Shown here: positions 5,347 to 6,101 of the stretch, piece after piece
Layout of the letters: every line of letters begins with the position of its first letter
Numbering within the stretch: position 1 is the first letter of the stretch
DNA from: an uncultured Oscillospiraceae bacterium
GTDB lineage: Bacteria > Bacillota > Clostridia > Oscillospirales > Oscillospiraceae
Assembly: GCA_934591725.1 (NCBI GenBank)
Contig: CAKTPR010000111.1
Location: 1-6,101, forward strand
Direction of reading: 5' to 3'
DNA: 6,101 nt
The notes under the pieces: model-generated
What the model saw: the letters and a program-made list of their open reading frames with translations, nothing else
Databases searched by the model: none
Told to the model about the DNA's origin: nothing
Position numbers and translations under genes: made by a program

Positions 5347-6101
5347 ATGAAAAAGTATCTGGCACTGCTGCTTGCACTCGTGATGGTTCTGTCCCTGTGC
5401 GCATGCGGCAACAGCGCTCCGGCCGCAACTGAGGCCCCTGCCGCTGAACCCGCAGCTGAACCCGCGGCTGACGATCTCGTCTCTCTGGCTCAGGCCGAGG
5501 GCGAACTGGTCGTCTACGGCTCCTGCGAGGAGGAGTACCTCGCCGCTGCCTGCGAGAATTTTGAGAAGCTCTACGGCATAAAGACCACCTATCAGCGTCT
5601 GTCCACCGGTGAGGTGCAGGCAAAGATCGAGGAAGAGAACGGCAATCCGTCCGCTGACGTCTGGTTCGGCGGCACGACCGACCCGTACAACGTTGTCGCC
5701 GGCGAGGGCCTGCTTGAGGCCTACGAGGCGGAGAACGCTTCCCACCTGCTCAGCGATATGTACCGCGACAAGGACGGTTACTGGTACGGCATCTACAAGG
5801 GCATCCTCGGCTTCATGGTCAACACCGATGAGCTGAGCCGCATGAACCTTGAGGCTCCTCAGGATTGGCAGGATCTGCTCAAGGACGAGTACAAGGGTCT
5901 TATCTGGCTGTCCAACTACAACACCGCCGGTACCGCAAAGCTCGTCATCAACACCATGATCCAGAAGTACGGCCACGATGAAGGCATCCAGTACCTCGTA
6001 GACCTCGACAAGAACATCCAGGTCTACACCAAGTCCGGCTCCGGCCCGTCCAAGAACGTCGGCACCGGTGAGTGCGTCATCGGCATCGGCTTCCTGCATG
6101 A
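5347..6101 (+). CDS. ABC transporter substrate-binding lipoprotein, AfuA/FutA-like (3' end cut by window edge)
   Basis: From ATG 5347, with GGAGG at 5335-5339 and 7 nt spacing, 251 codons are open to the right edge. Residues 1-20 are a lipoprotein signal peptide ending in lipobox L-C-A-C, with lipidated C20. An Ala/Pro/Glu-rich tether follows (22-42). The mature part begins GELVVYGSCEEEY (52-64), then GIKTTYQRLSTGEVQAKI (77-94), NPSADVWFGGT (100-110), GLLEAY (121-126), WYGIYKGILGFMVNTDEL (146-163) and CVIGIGFLHD near the edge. This is the order seen in the family of Fe(III)-, 2-aminoethylphosphonate- and related periplasmic-type binding proteins (AfuA, COG1840-like), usually 340-370 residues, so about 100 residues are missing. 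It would capture substrate outside the membrane and hand it to a permease/ATPase pair, expected downstream beyond the window. Its substrate cannot be decided from this part. Codon use is more biased to C-ending codons than in the neighbours, suggesting high expression. Confidence 0.92.
   Translation, partial: MKKYLALLLALVMVLSLCACGNSAPAATEAPAAEPAAEPAADDLVSLAQAEGELVVYGSCEEEYLAAACENFEKLYGIKTTYQRLSTGEVQAKIEEENGNPSADVWFGGTTDPYNVVAGEGLLEAYEAENASHLLSDMYRDKDGYWYGIYKGILGFMVNTDELSRMNLEAPQDWQDLLKDEYKGLIWLSNYNTAGTAKLVINTMIQKYGHDEGIQYLVDLDKNIQVYTKSGSGPSKNVGTGECVIGIGFLH

Noticed and set aside
5302..6099. Minus-strand open frame of 265 codons opposite the binding-protein gene
   Set aside because: The plus strand gives a textbook lipoprotein signal and binding-protein motifs with promoter and ribosome site; the antisense frame does not.

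Overview
The window looks like a chromosomal segment of a GC-rich gut-type Firmicute (class Clostridia, perhaps Oscillospirales). This is an inference from the strong AGGAGG-type ribosome binding sites, the clostridial lipobox L-C-A-C in the solute-binding lipoprotein, the MerR/MATE pairing and the GC-rich codon use. No rRNA, tRNA, CRISPR array, insertion sequence or phage gene was seen.

There are five protein-coding genes in three transcription units. (1) Positions 1-2133, minus strand: a MATE-family multidrug exporter followed 4 nt later by a MerR-family regulator with a GyrI-like effector domain, whose end runs off the left edge. A promoter with the layout of a MerR-activated promoter (long spacer filled by a dyad) lies just upstream, so the unit reads as a self-regulated, drug-responsive efflux operon. 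(2) Positions 2278-5055, minus strand: a CbxX/SpoVK-type AAA+ ATPase with a TerB-like N-terminal segment, followed after 12 nt by a secreted, glycine-rich repeat protein that probably folds as a right-handed beta-helix. The pair has one sigma70-type promoter upstream and a stem-loop terminator at 2222-2260. (3) Positions 5347-6101, plus strand: the first 251 codons of an AfuA/FutA-like ABC transporter substrate-binding lipoprotein, running off the right edge, with a near-consensus promoter and a leader of about 118 nt that carries an 18-bp near-palindrome.

The 291-bp gap at 5056-5346 is the divergent control region for units 2 and 3 and holds several candidate operators. The least explained part of the window is the two-gene AAA+/secreted beta-helix unit. 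It pairs a cytoplasmic remodelling ATPase with an exported repeat protein, and I know of no described function for that pairing. The efflux operon and the lipoprotein gene are of recognisable kinds.
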